Positions 57,442 through 64,000 of a stretch of DNA of 64,000 bases are shown piece after piece. A model generated the notes under the pieces. The model was not told where the DNA came from. It made no database searches and saw only the letters and a program-made list of their open reading frames with translations. The translations under genes and the position numbers were made by a program. This stretch comes from Paraburkholderia phytofirmans OLGA172 (GTDB lineage: Bacteria; Pseudomonadota; Gammaproteobacteria; Burkholderiales; Burkholderiaceae). The DNA lies in contig NZ_CP014578.1 of NCBI RefSeq assembly GCF_001634365.1, positions 62,001 to 126,000 on the forward strand. The letters are read 5' to 3'. How positions within the stretch are numbered: the first letter of the stretch is position 1; each line of letters opens with the position of its first letter.

Positions 57442-57637
57442 GGTTTCGGCTAAAGGACTACGGGACGACGCCTTCGGGCGGCGCATCGGTCATGAGTTCG
57501 GTCGGCCGGTGAAAGAGCCCTTCTGGTTCTCCATCGGGCTGTTCATCGGCTACTTCATCGGCCTGTTCGAGGCCATGTGTCGGGTACTTCCTCGACCGAT
57601 CGCTCGGCCGCTGAATCGGGTATTCCACTGGCGCGGG

Positions 57638-58501
57638 TCAGTCGGCCAGTTCGATCTCGCCTTCGAAGACGGTTGCCGCAGGGCCGGCCATGAGCAGTGG
57701 CGCACCTTCTTGCGTGCTGTCCCACGTGATGGTCAGCTTGCCGCCGTGCGTGTGCACCAGCACGGGCGCATCCAGCAGCCCGCGGCGAATGCCGGCAGCG
57801 ACTGCCGCACACGCGCCCGTGCCGCACGCCAGCGTTTCACCGGCGCCGCGTTCGTAGACCCGCAGCTTGATCTCGCTACGGCCGACGATCTGCATGAAGC
57901 CCGCGTTCACCCGTTGCGGAAAGCGTGCATGCCGTTCGATCACCGGGCCTTCGACGAGTACCGGGAAATCTTCGACGTCCTCGACCACTTGCACGGCGTG
58001 CGGATTGCCCATGGACACTACCGAAATCCAGCGCGTCACGCCGTTCACGTCGAGCGGCCAGAGCGTGTCCGTGCCCTCGCGGCGGCCTTCGAGGCCTTTG
58101 GTGGCGAACGGTACGCGCTCCGGTTCGAACACGGGCGCGCCCATGTCGACCAGCACTTCGCCGTTTTCCTGCATGGTCAGCAGAATGGTGCCGTTCTGCA
58201 CCTGCACGCGCACGCTGCGCTTGTCGGTCAGGCCGCTGTCGCGCACGAACTTGACGAAGCAGCGCGCGCCGTTGCCGCAGTGCTCGACCTCGCCGCCGTC
58301 GCAATTGAAGATGCGGTATCTGAAATCGACGCCGTCTACGGTGGGCTTCTCGACCAGCAGCAACTGGTCGGCGCCGACGCCGAAATGCCGGTCCGCGAGC
58401 GCGCGCACCTGCGCCGGCGTCAGGTTGACCGGTTGGGTGTAGCCGTCGAGCACGACGAAGTCGTTACCCGCGCCGTGCATTTTGGTGAATTTCAGTTTCA
58501 T
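57638..58501 (-). CDS. dapF: diaminopimelate epimerase
   Basis: A 287-residue pyridoxal-independent epimerase converting LL- to meso-diaminopimelate for lysine and peptidoglycan. The two active-site cysteines lie in [14 protein letters not shown] near residue 77 and [16 protein letters not shown] near 228. Also typical are [16 protein letters not shown] at the start and SMGNPHAV in the middle. It begins a dapF-DUF484-xerC run on the minus strand. Confidence 0.97.
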   Translation of the reverse strand: MKLKFTKMHGAGNDFVVLDGYTQPVNLTPAQVRALADRHFGVGADQLLLVEKPTVDGVDFRYRIFNCDGGEVEHCGNGARCFVKFVRDSGLTDKRSVRVQVQNGTILLTMQENGEVLVDMGAPVFEPERVPFATKGLEGRREGTDTLWPLDVNGVTRWISVVSMGNPHAVQVVEDVEDFPVLVEGPVIERHARFPQRVNAGFMQIVGRSEIKLRVYERGAGETLACGTGACAAVAAGIRRGLLDAPVLVHTHGGKLTITWDSTQEGAPLLMAGPAATVFEGEIELAD

Positions 58502-58606
58502 CGCGCTATTGTAAGTGACGCGCCTGCAGGCGGGCCGAACGCCGTTTTATTTGCTGCTTTGTTTGCCGCTTCATTTCCTCGTTCAGGCGCTTTTTTCGAC
58601 GGCCGG

Positions 58607-59491
58607 TCAGTAGACGCTCGGCTCGCCCGGCGGCCGGGTCTTGAAGCGCTTGTGCACCCAGTAGTACTGCTCGGGGATCAACGGAATCTGCTCTTCGAGG
58701 AAGATGTTCATGCGGCGCGCGTCGGCGTCGTCGTCGCCGGTGGGGTAGTTTTCCCACGGCTTGAACACCTTCAGCCGATAACCCTTGTAGTTCGGCAGTA
58801 CCTCGCCGATGAACGGCACCACCTGCGCATGTCCGACCTTGGCCAGACGGCCGACCGCGGTCAGCGTGCAGGCGGGCACGCCGAAGAACGGCGCGAATGT
58901 CGAATTGCGTGCGCCGTAGTCCATATCCGCGCCGAGCATCACCGGCTTGCGGTCGCGCAGCCAGCGCAGCACGATGCGCGCACTGTCGGCACGGCTCGCC
59001 ATGTCGGCACCAAAGCGCGCGCGTGCCGCTTTGGCGACTTCTTCGAGCTCCGGGTTCGACATCGGCTGATACAGCGAGCCGCATTGGCGCTTGAGCGAGT
59101 AATTCAGAAAGATCGAGCCCGCCTCGATACCGACGAAGTGAAAGCCGAGGAACAGCGTAGGCGGTAGATTCGGGTCGGTGAGGTCGATTTCGCTGTCGAG
59201 CTGGATCAGCTTTTCGAGCTTTTCCGCCGAGCCGAACCATTGCACGCTGCGTTCGACATAACTTCGGATCGCATGCCGGAAGTGCTTCTGGGCGACTTCG
59301 TCGCGGCGCTCGTCATTCCATTCGGGGAAGCACAGTTTCAGATTGATATGAACAATGCGCTTGCGCCGGCTCGGGATCTGGTACAGCAGCCAGCCGAGTC
59401 CGTCGCCCACGCGGGCGACGAAACCATATGGCAACAGTGCAAACAATTTCAGCAGCCCGATTGCGAGCATCGCGCCATAGCGGCTCAGCAT
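58607..59491 (-). CDS. lpxL: lipid A biosynthesis acyltransferase (LpxL-type)
   Basis: A 294-residue inner-membrane acyltransferase that adds a secondary acyl chain to Kdo2-lipid A. One N-terminal hydrophobic segment (MLAIGLLKLFALLPYGFVARVG) precedes the HX4E motif in LGFHFVGIEAGS near residue 116. FVGVPACTLTAVGRLAK-like and EQYYWVHKRFKTRP segments complete the LpxL/LpxM family pattern. The start MLSRYGAM is what homologues use, but a strong hairpin ends two bases before it. A GTG at 59572 would give a 27-residue longer form outside the hairpin. Confidence 0.92.
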   Translation of the reverse strand: MLSRYGAMLAIGLLKLFALLPYGFVARVGDGLGWLLYQIPSRRKRIVHINLKLCFPEWNDERRDEVAQKHFRHAIRSYVERSVQWFGSAEKLEKLIQLDSEIDLTDPNLPPTLFLGFHFVGIEAGSIFLNYSLKRQCGSLYQPMSNPELEEVAKAARARFGADMASRADSARIVLRWLRDRKPVMLGADMDYGARNSTFAPFFGVPACTLTAVGRLAKVGHAQVVPFIGEVLPNYKGYRLKVFKPWENYPTGDDDADARRMNIFLEEQIPLIPEQYYWVHKRFKTRPPGEPSVY

Positions 59492-59493
59492 GA

Positions 59494-59514
59494 GGCACCC
59501 CGCTGCGGGGTGCC
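59494..59514 (-). promoter_or_regulatory. hairpin covering the lpxL ribosome site
   Basis: GGCACCCCG, loop CTG, CGGGGTGCC: a 9-bp perfect stem ending two bases upstream of the lpxL ATG. The only purine-rich Shine-Dalgarno candidate (GGGGTG) lies inside the stem. Confidence 0.75.
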
Positions 59515-59574
59515 TTGCCAGGCTGTTGTCAGGAAAGCGGAGAAATTGACGTGATACCGCACTCGTGGACACCC

Positions 59575-59602
59575 TGTGACATTCAAAGGAAATCGCTATA
59601 AT
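59575..59602 (+). promoter_or_regulatory. sigma-70 promoter of metK
   Basis: Perfect -10 TATAAT at 59597-59602 with a weak -35 (TGTGAC, 59575-59580, 16-bp spacer). Expected transcription start is near 59608, at the foot of the first leader hairpin. Confidence 0.7.
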
Positions 59603-59606
59603 AAGG

Positions 59607-59768
59607 GCTTCGCCGAGTTAATAGACAACTTGCGGGGCGAAGCTGGCGGGTGCGATCCATAGGATAGGCCCCTGCCGGTAAGGTAATCCGCTAAAGCGTC
59701 GCCGCTTCAGGTCTCCCGAAGTTGGCTACGTGAAACTCAACCGTAACCACACAACAGGAGTCCGCAAC
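59607..59768 (+). promoter_or_regulatory. structured 5' leader of metK, candidate cis-regulatory RNA
   Basis: About 160 nt. Stem 1: GCTTCGCC (59607-59614) with GGCGAAGC (59636-59643), extended inside by CGAGTT/AACTTG. Stem 2: an ATCC-ATA-GGAT hairpin enclosed by GGCGGG/CCC-T-GCC (about 59645-59677). A later CTCC (59714-59717) can pair with the GGAG (59757-59760) of the ribosome site. It does not match the SAM, SAM-II, SAM/SAH or SAH riboswitch cores I know. The role is inferred from structure and position before a SAM-synthesis gene. Confidence 0.5.
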
Positions 59769-60956
59769 GTGGCAAACGACTATCTCTTCACTTCCGAATC
59801 CGTCTCCGAAGGCCATCCCGACAAAGTCGCGGACCAGATTTCGGACGCCATCCTCGATGCCATCCTGGCCCAGGACAAATACTCGCGTGTTGCAGCCGAA
59901 ACGCTGTGTAACACGGGTCTCGTCGTGCTGGCCGGGGAAATCACCACGACCGCGAACGTCGATTACATCCAGGTCGCACGCAACACGATCAAGCGCATCG
60001 GCTACGACAACACTGAGTACGGCATCGATTACCGCGGCTGCGCGGTGCTGGTGGCATACGACAAGCAATCGCCGGACATCGCCCAGGGTGTGGACCGTGC
60101 GCACGACAACAACCTCGATCAAGGCGCCGGCGACCAGGGCCTGATGTTCGGTTACGCGTGCGAAGAAACGCCGGAATTGATGCCGCTGCCGATCCACCTG
60201 TCGCACCGTCTGGTGGAGCGCCAGGCGAATCTGCGCCGCGACGGCCGTCTGCCGTGGCTGCGCCCGGATGCGAAGTCGCAGGTCACCGTGCGTTATGTCG
60301 ACGGCAAGCCGCACGCGATCGACACGGTCGTGCTGTCCACGCAGCATTCGCCGGACATCGACCTGGACACGCTGCGCGAAGCCGTGATCGAAGAAGTCAT
60401 CAAGCCGACGCTGCCGGCTGACCTGATCAAGGGCAACATCAAGTTCCTGGTGAACCCGACCGGCCGGTTCGTGATCGGCGGCCCGCAAGGCGATTGCGGT
60501 CTGACGGGCCGCAAGATCATCGTCGATACGTACGGCGGCGCAGCGCCGCACGGCGGCGGCGCGTTCTCGGGCAAGGATCCGTCGAAGGTCGACCGTTCGG
60601 CAGCTTATGCCGGCCGTTATGTCGCGAAGAACATCGTGGCTGCTGGTTTGGCGTCGCGCTGCCTGATTCAGGTGTCGTACGCGATCGGCGTTGCCCAGCC
60701 GACTTCGGTGATGGTCAACACGTTCGGCACGGGCCGTGTGTCGGATGCGACGATCACGAAGCTTGTGCTGGAGCATTTCGACCTGCGTCCGAAGGGCATC
60801 ATCCAGATGCTCGACCTGCTGCGCCCGATCTACGAGAAGAGCGCGGCCTACGGTCACTTCGGCCGCGAAGAGCCGGAATTCACGTGGGAAGCCACGGACA
60901 GGGCTATGGCGCTCGCCGAAGCAGCCGGCACCGAACCGGTCGCTGCGATCGCCTGA
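59769..60956 (+). CDS. metK: S-adenosylmethionine synthetase
   Basis: A 395-residue enzyme making S-adenosylmethionine from methionine and ATP. Landmarks are [24 protein letters not shown] near the start, the hexapeptide GAGDQG and the phosphate loop [20 protein letters not shown]. The start is GTG at 59769, with AGGAG eight bases upstream; homologues begin [11 protein letters not shown]. It is divergent from lpxL and preceded by a long structured leader. A terminator follows. Confidence 0.97.
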   Translation: MANDYLFTSESVSEGHPDKVADQISDAILDAILAQDKYSRVAAETLCNTGLVVLAGEITTTANVDYIQVARNTIKRIGYDNTEYGIDYRGCAVLVAYDKQSPDIAQGVDRAHDNNLDQGAGDQGLMFGYACEETPELMPLPIHLSHRLVERQANLRRDGRLPWLRPDAKSQVTVRYVDGKPHAIDTVVLSTQHSPDIDLDTLREAVIEEVIKPTLPADLIKGNIKFLVNPTGRFVIGGPQGDCGLTGRKIIVDTYGGAAPHGGGAFSGKDPSKVDRSAAYAGRYVAKNIVAAGLASRCLIQVSYAIGVAQPTSVMVNTFGTGRVSDATITKLVLEHFDLRPKGIIQMLDLLRPIYEKSAAYGHFGREEPEFTWEATDRAMALAEAAGTEPVAAIA

Positions 60957-60983
60957 TAAACAGGCGCGCGGTCCGCTTCAGCC

Positions 60984-61017
60984 AAACCCCGCCGGCGCAA
61001 GCTGTGCGGGGTTTTTT
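60984..61017 (+). terminator. terminator of metK
   Basis: AAACCCCGC (60984-60992), 13-base loop, GCGGGGTTT (61006-61014) followed by three more T residues. Confidence 0.88.
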
Positions 61018-61045
61018 ATCGCCTGTGAATTGTGTGGCAGCTCAT

Positions 61046-61414
61046 TCAGCGGCTCGCAAACGCGAACGCAAACCAGCCGGTGCTGCCGTTCGTCGACATA
61101 CGGCGCGGTCGGCGGCTCGTGCTTTGCGGTGCGGCGACCGGCGCATTGCGCGTAGCGGTGAGGTGCAGCGGCGTCGGTTTGCGCAGCAGCGTGCGCAGAG
61201 AAAAACGGCGCGAACTGCCTTTCAGGCGCAGCGCGGAGAAGAAGGTGTGGAACCACGTGCGAATGCTGTCGACCGCTTTGGCTTCGCGCCATTGTTCACC
61301 CAATGCGCGAGTGCGGGTGGCATGGTGACGCAGCGCACGCACGACATGGCGGCGCGCCGGACGCGCCGCTTTCAACGCGGCGCGAGTAAGACGGGTGCTC
61401 AGAAGAGTATGCAT
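61046..61414 (-). CDS. small arginine-rich hypothetical protein
   Basis: A 122-residue open frame starting MHTLLSTRLTRAALKAARPA. Codon use is typical of neighbouring genes (CGC, CTG, GCG; GC-rich third positions), which favours real coding. The protein is strongly basic, with many Arg, His and Lys residues and no acidic stretches, no signal peptide and no membrane segment. No family is recognised. It converges on metK just past the metK terminator. There is no clear ribosome site, so it could still be spurious. Confidence 0.42.
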   Translation of the reverse strand: MHTLLSTRLTRAALKAARPARRHVVRALRHHATRTRALGEQWREAKAVDSIRTWFHTFFSALRLKGSSRRFSLRTLLRKPTPLHLTATRNAPVAAPQSTSRRPRRMSTNGSTGWFAFAFASR

Positions 61415-61877
61415 GGCTTCACAAGTGGGCAACGTGCCGCGCGACGGAGTGTGTGCCAGAAAGAGCACCAAATGTGCCAATGGCGGTGTCGCGCTGGATA
61501 GCGCGGAAGCCCGGAATTCGAGGGAAAAGGGCGCGGAGGCCGGTGGAGCCGGTCACAGCGGCGCTTGCGCGCCGCAAAAGTGCGGGAGTAGCGATCAACA
61601 TGTGTGCAGGCTACACGCGATTCATGACGTCAGAAAGTCGGTTTTTACCCTGCGAATACGGGTTTTTACGGGGTAAACGCGATATGCCACGCTTGCGGGG
61701 TCGAGCCCTTTGCGGTCGATTTTCGTGCGTGCTTGCCCTGCCAGGGTGCCGTGCAAACTGCCATTTCGCGTGAGAGTAGTGCGTAAGGCCTTGGCTTCTC
61801 GAAAGGCGAAACAGCGCACGGTCCGATCGCGCCCGTTTTACAATCGAGCATCAGCCAGTCGAAAGTAACGGAACACC
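61415..61877. other. 463-bp intergenic region upstream of the PhyH-like gene
   Basis: No gene supported. It holds two direct copies of GGTTTTTAC (61640-61648, 61661-61669) and an inverted pair TTTACCC/GGGTAAA (61644-61650, 61671-61677). A TACAAT -10 candidate at 61839-61844 lies 34 bp before the gene, without a good -35. Confidence 0.5.
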
Positions 61878-62639
61878 ATGTCACTTCACTCGAAGAAAGA
61901 GCAGATTCAAACGTTGCGGGAGCAAGGATTTGTCGTTGTACCTGGGTTGGTGTCGCCCGAGCGTTGCGGCGAACTGAAGCAGATTGCCGAGCGGCAGTTG
62001 CAGGAAGCGGTGGCGCCGATCGAGTTCGAAGCGGATCTACGGTATCCGGGCGCGCCGGAGTCAAAGCATGCGCCGGGCGGCCATACGGTTCGCCGGCTGC
62101 TGGATGCGTACGGGCGCCATCCGGATTTTGCGCAGTGGGCGACCGCACCGGAAATTCGCGGCTGGATGGAACTGTACTTCGGTGAGGAACCCCGCTTATC
62201 GCGGGCGCATCACAATTGCATGATGACCAAGCACCCTGCTTACGGCAGCTTGACCGGCTGGCATCGTGACGTGAGGTATTGGTCGTTCGAGCGTGACGAT
62301 CTGGTGTCGGTGTGGCTTGCGGTCGGGCCGGAGACGGTCGATAACGGCGCGTTGTGGCTAGTGCCGAAGTCGCACAGCGCTACCTTTACTTCCGACCGTT
62401 TCGACGAGGCCAAGTTTTTCCGCTCCGATCTGGAAGAGAATCAGGCGTTGATTCGCACCGCGGTTTCGCCCGAGCTCAATGCCGGCGACGTGGTGTTCTT
62501 TCATTGCAACACGCTGCATTCGGCTGGCAAGAACCTCAGCGATCAGGTGAAATTTTCTTTGGTGTTTACCTATCACGGGGCGAGCAATGTGCCCCTGCCG
62601 GGATCCCGCTCGGCGGCCAAGCCTGAAATTGCCTTTTAG
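61878..62639 (+). CDS. phytanoyl-CoA dioxygenase (PhyH) family protein
   Basis: A 253-residue Fe(II)/2-oxoglutarate oxygenase. The N-terminus (EQIQTLREQGFVVVPGLVSPERC) is the standard PhyH beginning. The iron facial triad is visible as HRD in LTGWHRDVRYWSFE near residue 133 and a distal His in HCNTLHSAGKN near 215. Substrate unknown; family members hydroxylate acyl-CoAs, mitomycin-type or amino-acid-derived compounds. It stands alone, plus strand, before a DUF3185 gene on the other strand. Confidence 0.88.
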   Translation: MSLHSKKEQIQTLREQGFVVVPGLVSPERCGELKQIAERQLQEAVAPIEFEADLRYPGAPESKHAPGGHTVRRLLDAYGRHPDFAQWATAPEIRGWMELYFGEEPRLSRAHHNCMMTKHPAYGSLTGWHRDVRYWSFERDDLVSVWLAVGPETVDNGALWLVPKSHSATFTSDRFDEAKFFRSDLEENQALIRTAVSPELNAGDVVFFHCNTLHSAGKNLSDQVKFSLVFTYHGASNVPLPGSRSAAKPEIAF

Positions 62640-62711
62640 TTTTTTTGCCCTGCGCGGCGCGGATGTTTGCTGGACTCGCGCCGCGCGGGCAATCAGCGCC
62701 CTAACGCTTCT

Positions 62712-62918
62712 CTACCGCTTGCGACCGGAAAGTGCCACGCCCGTGAGGCCGGCGATTGTCGCCACTACACCTGCCGCAATCAACATGATCGCCTTATTAG
62801 TCGGAGACCCGGTAAACACGCGAGACACCTCGCTGCTGACCGAGTTGAACGCCTGCCCGCCGAAATACAACAAGACAATACCGCCGACAATCAGCGCGAT
62901 TGAAATCGCCTTCGTCAT
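62712..62918 (-). CDS. DUF3185-family small membrane protein
   Basis: A 68-residue protein with two membrane segments: MTKAISIALIVGGIVLLYFG, then after a short polar loop NKAIMLIAAGVVATIAGLTG, ending GVALSGRKR. This matches the DUF3185 family of small inner-membrane proteins, whose function is unknown. GGGAGG lies seven bases before the ATG, strong support for the start; the open frame extends further upstream but without such a site. It is divergent from the aldo/keto reductase. Confidence 0.88.
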   Translation of the reverse strand: MTKAISIALIVGGIVLLYFGGQAFNSVSSEVSRVFTGSPTNKAIMLIAAGVVATIAGLTGVALSGRKR

Positions 62919-63139
62919 GAATCCGCCTCCCTTCGATAAGCTCTGATCGGCCAAAGTGTAGGGGAGCCGCAGGCAGTCGTCCATCCCGCATAGTGGGCCT
63001 CTGCAGGCAGCACGACGATTGGCTACCATACCGTTCTGGTCCCGCCCATATCCAGACATAAAACTTGCACGCCTCGCGCAGCACGTGATTTCCTCACGCC
63101 CGTGATCGCCGGGCGACTTCAACATCAAGGACACTAGCA

Positions 63140-64000
63140 ATGGCTTACGAAGCAGCTTCAGAACGCTATTCGGACATGCAATACCGCGTCTGCGGCAAGT
63201 CGGGGCTCAAACTGCCGGCGCTGTCGCTGGGCCTGTGGCACAACTTTGGCGATACCACGCCGATCTCCACGCAGCGCGATATCCTGCGCACGGCCTTCGA
63301 TCTGGGCATCACTCACTTCGATCTCGCCAACAACTACGGCCCCCCGTACGGCAGCGCCGAAACCAATTTCGGCCGGCTCTTCAAAGACGACTTCAAGCCG
63401 TATCGCGACGAACTCCTGATCTCGTCGAAAGCGGGTTGGGACATGTGGCCGGGTCCGTACGGACAGGGCGGCGGCTCGCGCAAATACGTACTCGCGAGTC
63501 TCGATCAGAGCCTGCAGCGCATGGGCCTCGACTACGTCGATATCTTCTATTCGCATCGTTTCGATGCCGATACGCCGCTCGAAGAAACCGCCGGTGCATT
63601 GGCGAGTGCCGTGCAGCAAGGCAAGGCGTTGTACATCGGTATTTCGTCATACTCGGCAACCAAGACGCTCGACATGGCGAAGCTGCTCGCCGAGTACAAG
63701 GTGCCGCTGCTGATCCATCAGCCGGCGTACAACATGCTCAACCGCTGGATCGAACGGGAACTGCTGGACACGCTCGGGAAAGTCGGCGCGGGCGCCATCG
63801 CGTTCACGCCGCTCGCGCAGGGCTTGCTCACGGGCAAGTATCTGAACGGCGTGCCGGAAGACGCGCGCGTCAACAAGCCGGGCGGCGGTTCGTTGAAGCA
63901 GGAGCATCTGAGCCCGCAAAACATCGAACACGTGCGCAAGCTCAACGACATCGCGCAGCGTCGCAGACAAAGCCTCGCACAGATGGCGCTTGCCTGGGCA
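63140..64000 (+). CDS. aldo/keto reductase, YghZ/MgrA type (partial at 3' end)
   Basis: 287 codons are present and the gene continues beyond the window. The sequence MAYEAASERYSDMQYRVCGK with LSLGLWHNFGD, FDLGITHFDLANNYGPPYGSAE (catalytic Asp and Tyr) and ISSKAGWDMWPGPYG (catalytic Lys) matches the YghZ (L-glyceraldehyde 3-phosphate reductase) subgroup. The catalytic His is in IFYSHRFD. AAGGA lies nine bases before ATG. Such NADPH enzymes detoxify aldehydes such as methylglyoxal. Confidence 0.93.
   Translation, partial: MAYEAASERYSDMQYRVCGKSGLKLPALSLGLWHNFGDTTPISTQRDILRTAFDLGITHFDLANNYGPPYGSAETNFGRLFKDDFKPYRDELLISSKAGWDMWPGPYGQGGGSRKYVLASLDQSLQRMGLDYVDIFYSHRFDADTPLEETAGALASAVQQGKALYIGISSYSATKTLDMAKLLAEYKVPLLIHQPAYNMLNRWIERELLDTLGKVGAGAIAFTPLAQGLLTGKYLNGVPEDARVNKPGGGSLKQEHLSPQNIEHVRKLNDIAQRRRQSLAQMALAWA

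Overview
The window is a 64 kb stretch of GC-rich chromosome from a betaproteobacterium of the Burkholderiaceae. Gene order and protein style fit Paraburkholderia or a close relative: dprA-trx-topB, def-fmt, queC-queE-queD, mreBCD-mrdA-rodA, gatCAB, metX-metW, regB-regA, hslVU-dksA and dapF-lpxL/metK. This is inferred from content and synteny; no 16S gene is present. Nearly all of the window is core housekeeping DNA. I see no prophage, insertion sequence, integron or CRISPR array.

Layout. 1-5.9 kb: the end of a PaaI-type thioesterase gene, a patatin-like lipase, a D-2-hydroxyacid dehydrogenase divergent from GTP-type PEP carboxykinase (pckG) with a perfect CRP-type palindrome between them, and a LysR regulator with a LysR-type box upstream. 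6-10.5 kb (minus): dprA, a thioredoxin-like gene and topB, the last with a histone-H1-like tail. 10.7-19.3 kb (plus): def, fmt, a LysE exporter, htpX, rsmB, a DUF4390 protein and an NtrY/NtrX-like two-component pair whose regulator lacks the sigma-54 AAA+ domain. 19.4 kb: tRNA-Phe with its own promoter and terminator. 19.9-23.5 kb (plus): the 7-deazaguanine (queuosine precursor) genes queC, queE and queD, then an HpcH-type aldolase and a Sel1-repeat protein. 23.7-30.2 kb (minus): the rod-shape operon mreB-mreC-mreD-mrdA-rodA, with an 18-bp minisatellite in the tail of mrdA. 30.6-35.7 kb (plus): gatC-gatA-gatB, a PPK2 polyphosphate kinase and exonuclease III.

35.8-37.9 kb (minus) holds the most accessory-looking part: a Tle1-like DUF2235 phospholipase with a DUF3304-type lipoprotein, resembling a type VI secretion effector/immunity pair without a VgrG. 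38.2-45.5 kb (minus): an M48 protease, ampG, metW, metX, slmA, a HAD 5'-nucleotidase and argB. Next come a small CWC zinc-ribbon protein, a TPR protein and the redox-sensing regB-regA pair. 49.8-54.2 kb (minus): hslU, hslV, dksA (lacking three of the four zinc-finger cysteines) and a His-rich COG0523 zinc chaperone preceded by an array of 13-14 bp repeats. 54.4-59.5 kb (minus): rlmI, xerC, a DUF484 protein, dapF and lpxL. 59.6-64 kb: metK behind a long structured leader, a small Arg-rich hypothetical, a phytanoyl-CoA dioxygenase-like protein, a DUF3185 membrane peptide and the start of an aldo/keto reductase.

No clearly new multi-gene system is visible. The best leads are cis-regulatory: the structured metK leader, the CRP palindrome at pckG, the repeat array and palindrome upstream of the zinc chaperone, and a Fur-family box in a 655-bp gap upstream of dksA. 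The orphan Tle1-like module is the best protein-level lead. All positions and motifs were read by eye; no database search or structure prediction was run.
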